Part shown: piece after piece, positions 7,686 to 8,973 of the stretch | Numbering within the stretch: the stretch's first letter is position 1 | Layout: every line of letters starts with the position of its first letter | Origin: an uncultured Lachnospiraceae bacterium | Lineage (GTDB): Bacteria; Bacillota; Clostridia; Lachnospirales; Lachnospiraceae | Reading direction: 5' to 3' | Assembly: GCA_910586275.1 (NCBI GenBank) | Contig: CAJUIM010000136.1 | Location: 1 to 8,973 of the forward strand | DNA: 8,973 nt | Position numbers and translations under genes: made by a program | The notes under the pieces: generated by a model | The model's database searches: none | The model's input: the letters and a program-made list of their open reading frames with translations, nothing else | What the model was told of the DNA's origin: nothing

Positions 7686-7719
7686 ACTTGAGGGAGACGG
7701 AGAACAGGAAGGAAAATAG
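7675..7719 (+). other. 14-codon relic or leader ORF from the duplicated start site
   Basis: The ATG of copy 1 opens an ORF whose first residues MTIKLEGD parallel MTIELKEN of the methyltransferase, but the 52-base offset is not a multiple of three and TAG at 7717 ends it. It has its own SD-like AGGAAGGAAA at 7654-7663 and overlaps the last 11 bases of ricT. It may be a dead copy of the gene start, or it may bring ribosomes to the true start 8 bases after its stop. Translation is not shown. Confidence 0.4.
7706..7713 (+). promoter_or_regulatory. Ribosome binding site for the methyltransferase start at 7727
   Basis: AGGAAGGA precedes ATG 7727 by 13 bases, a somewhat long spacing. The competing in-frame TTG at 7688 would add 13 residues (RETENRKENRSR...) that are translated from duplicated non-coding sequence, so ATG 7727 is preferred. 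Confidence 0.5.
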
Positions 7720-7726
7720 AAGCCGG

Positions 7727-8464
7727 ATGACAATTGAACTTAAGGAAAACGAAAGGCTGGATGAACTTCAGCGTAATGGTTACCGGATTATCCAAAATCC
7801 TAAGAAGTTTTGCTTCGGGATGGATGCGGTACTGCTGTCAGGGTTTGCGAGAGCGAGAGCCGGTGATCAAGTATTGGATCTGGGAACCGGGACGGGCATT
7901 ATCCCTATTCTTCTGGAGGCAAAAACGGAAGCGGCGCATTTAGTGGGTCTGGAAATACAAGAGGAAAGCGCGGACATGGCCAGGCGCAGCGTGGAACTGA
8001 ACCATTTGCAGGATAAAATAACGATTGTGCAAGGGGATATAAAGGAGGCAGGAACGCTGTTTGGCGCTGCCTCTTTTGACGTTGTTACATGTAATCCGCC
8101 GTATATGATCGGACAGCATGGAATAAAAAATCCGGAGGCGCCAAAGGCGATTGCCCGGCATGAAATTTTATGCACTTTGGAGGATGTGGTGTCTCGGGCG
8201 GCAAAGGTACTGAAGCCGGGAGGGAATTTCTACTTGGTGCACCGACCGTTTCGGCTGGCAGAAATAATGGTGGTACTGCAGAAATACGGCTTGGAACCGA
8301 AGCGGATGAGGTTGGTTTATCCTTTTGCGGATAAGGAGCCTAATATGGTTTTGCTGGAAGCCAACAGGGGCGGAAGGCCTCGGATGACGGTGGAGAGGCC
8401 TTTGATCATTTATAGGGAGAAGGGGGTGTATATGCCGGAAATATACGAAATATATGGTTATTGA
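7727..8464 (+). CDS. trmN6: tRNA1(Val) (adenine(37)-N6)-methyltransferase type protein (YabB/TrmN6)
   Basis: An S-adenosylmethionine-dependent adenine-N6 methyltransferase of the YabB/TrmN6 family, which methylates A37 next to the anticodon of tRNA1(Val) in E. coli; the exact tRNA target here is inferred. From ATG 7727 it has 245 residues, the usual family length. The N-terminal ENERLDEL and IIQNPKKFCFGMDAVLLSGF segments are family-typical. SAM motif I is VLDLGTGTGIIPILL at 49-63, the acidic Glu76 follows in GLEIQ, GDIKEA is at 103-108, and the catalytic NPPY at 123-126 is the hallmark of N6-adenine enzymes. The downstream KVLKPGGNFYLVHRP strand is typical too. The C-terminus EIYEIYGY is intact and the stop codon lies inside TATTGATG, one copy of the 8-base repeat flanking the palindrome. 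A longer TTG start at 7688 is possible but unlikely. It is adjacent to ricT as in Bacillus, minus yabA. Confidence 0.92.
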   Translation: MTIELKENERLDELQRNGYRIIQNPKKFCFGMDAVLLSGFARARAGDQVLDLGTGTGIIPILLEAKTEAAHLVGLEIQEESADMARRSVELNHLQDKITIVQGDIKEAGTLFGAASFDVVTCNPPYMIGQHGIKNPEAPKAIARHEILCTLEDVVSRAAKVLKPGGNFYLVHRPFRLAEIMVVLQKYGLEPKRMRLVYPFADKEPNMVLLEANRGGRPRMTVERPLIIYREKGVYMPEIYEIYGY

Positions 8465-8466
8465 TG
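8459..8466 (+). repeat. Left copy of 8-base direct repeat TATTGATG flanking the palindrome
   Basis: TATTGATG here includes the trmN6 stop codon; the identical octamer is at 8766-8773. The copies lie 12 bases outside the left end and 16 bases outside the right end of the palindrome. They could be a target-site duplication of a slightly larger inserted element, or chance. Confidence 0.35.
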
Positions 8467-8478
8467 AGGGCGGAGGGA

Positions 8479-8749
8479 GTAAGAGCAGCCCCGCCGGCGT
8501 GGCAGTCCCCGGCAGTTATAGTATCCGCCCGGCCGGCGGCTGCGGTATGCGGCATTTGGATTTCCGCCTCAAAAATGGGGTATTTCTAACTGCCGCTTCC
8601 GGCAGGTTTGCTGCCATGGCGGCTAAACTCCCTTCGGTCGGACAACGCCGCCCAAAACGGCAGCAGTTCCAAATGCCGCATATCGCAGCCGCCGGCCGGG
8701 CGGGTACTATAGCTGCCGGGGATTGCCATGCCGGCGGGGCTTCTCTTAC
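8479..8749. repeat. 271-bp GC-rich near-perfect palindrome (MITE-like or structured RNA element)
   Basis: Left arm 8479-8560 and right arm 8668-8749 are each 82 bases and pair without gaps (position i with 17228-i). I count 76 Watson-Crick pairs, 5 G.U pairs and one C-U mismatch (8486/8742). The ends are GTAAGAG and CTCTTAC; pairing stops sharply outside 8479/8749 and inside at 8561/8667. The arms are far richer in GC than the surrounding genes. The 107-base loop can fold further. No transposase is present, and open frames in it on both strands arise from the palindrome itself. It has the architecture of a non-autonomous repeat. It is not a standard intrinsic terminator, since no T-tract follows, although such a stem could protect or end the operon mRNA. 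I do not recognise a named family with certainty. Confidence 0.9.
8590..8665 (+). other. Secondary hairpins inside the palindrome loop
   Basis: CTGCCG (8590-8595) pairs with CGGCAG (8600-8605) around a CTTC tetraloop. TGCTGCC (8609-8615) pairs with GGCAGCA (8659-8665), and nested in it GGCGGC (8618-8623) pairs with GCCGCC (8647-8652). The innermost part carries CTTCGG-type sequence near 8632-8637. Together with the long outer stem this gives a branched fold, more than a simple inverted repeat needs. Confidence 0.65.
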
Positions 8750-8765
8750 CGAGGCTGTGTATTGG

Positions 8766-8773
8766 TATTGATG
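8766..8773 (+). repeat. Right copy of 8-base direct repeat TATTGATG
   Basis: Identical to 8459-8466 on the other side of the palindrome; both are preceded by GGT or nearly so (GGTTATTGATG against GGTATTGATG). Possible insertion footprint. Confidence 0.35.
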
Positions 8774-8863
8774 CTTTGAAAATCAGGACGTGGGTTGCCG
8801 TTATTCTCTTAGAAAATGGGTATAGTGTGTTTGGGTATGGTTTTCTTTGGGAAAAGTGCCGGC

Positions 8864-8888
8864 GTTTTTGCAAAATTCTGGCAAAAAC
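8864..8888. repeat. Small inverted repeat / hairpin
   Basis: GTTTTTGC (8864-8871) and GCAAAAAC (8881-8888) are perfect inverse complements around a 9-base spacer. The stem is AT-rich and no U-tract follows on either strand, so it is not a convincing terminator; it could be an operator-like site or chance. Confidence 0.4.
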
Positions 8889-8973
8889 ATGATTTCAGTC
8901 GTGGGCTTCGGCTTAAGGGAATGACATGATGCTGGGGTCAAAAGGCTCTCCAATTGTTCCCTGAAAACTTAAT

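Larger units (their letters stand above)
7651..7752 (+). repeat. Imperfect 50-base direct repeat (offset 52) over the ricT-trmN6 junction
   Basis: Copy 1 is 7651-7700 and copy 2 is 7703-7752. Aligned without gaps they agree at 41 of 50 positions, and eight of the nine differences are transitions; similarity falls away on both sides. Each copy holds AACAGGAAGG (SD-like) and then GGATGACAATT, i.e. an SD and an ATG with the codons for Met-Thr-Ile. Copy 1 forms the end of ricT; copy 2 forms the translation start of the methyltransferase gene. This is best read as an old tandem duplication of the initiation region. Confidence 0.8.
8750..8973. other. Non-coding stretch after the palindrome to the window end
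   Basis: I see no supported gene here: frames on both strands are short or borrowed from the palindrome. No rsmI start is visible. A hairpin lies at 8864-8888. The terminal GAAAACTTAAT loosely resembles sequences found beside rRNA operons, but that is too little to call one. A promoter-like TATAGT at 8821-8826 lacks a well-spaced -35 (TTGCCG at 8795-8800 is 20 bases away). Confidence 0.5.

Noticed and set aside
8479..8749. Intrinsic transcription terminator
   Set aside because: The stem is far longer than usual terminators and is not followed by a T-tract on the + strand; a terminating or protective effect remains possible but is not shown.
8479..8749. CRISPR array or toxin-antitoxin locus
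   Set aside because: There is one inverted pair only, no regularly spaced direct repeats, and no toxin or antitoxin-like ORF.
8454..8771. 105-codon + strand open frame after trmN6
   Set aside because: It runs through the palindrome, starts inside the trmN6 end without an SD, and its peptide is repeated on the opposite strand by the other arm; no family resemblance.
8586..8873. 95-codon - strand open frame over the right arm
   Set aside because: A mirror of the + frame produced by the complementary arms; the N-terminal part has no recognisable motif and no convincing SD.

Overview
The window reads as a chromosomal housekeeping region of a Gram-positive anaerobe of the class Clostridia, most probably a member of the Lachnospiraceae. 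Four things point that way: moderate GC with AT-rich spacers, strong Shine-Dalgarno (SD) sites of the GGAGG type, a gene order that recalls the Bacillus subtilis yaaO-tmk-yaaQ-yaaR-holB-yaaT(ricT)-yabA-yabB cluster, and a short pyruvate kinase without the extra C-terminal domain of Bacillus. The genus cannot be decided from the sequence. Every recognised gene is on the + strand.

Layout: 1-198 is an upstream spacer with an extended -10 promoter near 120-128. At 199-1593 is a membrane-anchored L,D-transpeptidase (cell-wall cross-linking). At 1647-2231 is an HD-domain protein of unknown substrate, and four bases after it (2236-3780, GTG start) a PLP-dependent Orn/Lys/Arg decarboxylase-family protein like YaaO. 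At 3840-5252 is pyruvate kinase. A tightly packed series follows: yaaR (5297-5737), holB encoding DNA polymerase III delta' (5755-6762), ricT (start best placed at 6774, ends 7685) and a trmN6/yabB-type tRNA adenine-N6 methyltransferase (start best placed at 7727, ends 8464). The genes are closely spaced and no clear terminator is visible between them, so long polycistronic transcripts are likely. Pyruvate kinase has the widest upstream gap and could have its own promoter, but none is convincing.

How the genes fit together: the right half is an ancient firmicute cluster mixing replication (clamp-loader delta'), RNA processing and sporulation/biofilm control (RicT, partner of RNase Y) and tRNA modification. 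Pyruvate kinase occupies the slot that tmk and yaaQ hold in Bacillus. YabA, which follows ricT in Bacillus, is absent from its expected place.

The two structures that gene annotation does not explain are (i) a 52-bp-offset imperfect tandem duplication over the ricT-trmN6 junction, which copied the ribosome binding site and start codon and left a 14-codon relic or leader ORF, and (ii) a 271-bp GC-rich near-perfect palindrome at 8479-8749, just after the last gene. Its 82-base arms pair at 81 of 82 positions if G.U pairs are allowed, and its loop can fold further. It looks like a mobile, MITE-like or structured-RNA repeat and is flanked by an 8-base direct repeat. It also gives rise to misleading ORFs on both strands. 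No known defence system, CRISPR array, tRNA, rRNA or transposase gene is visible.
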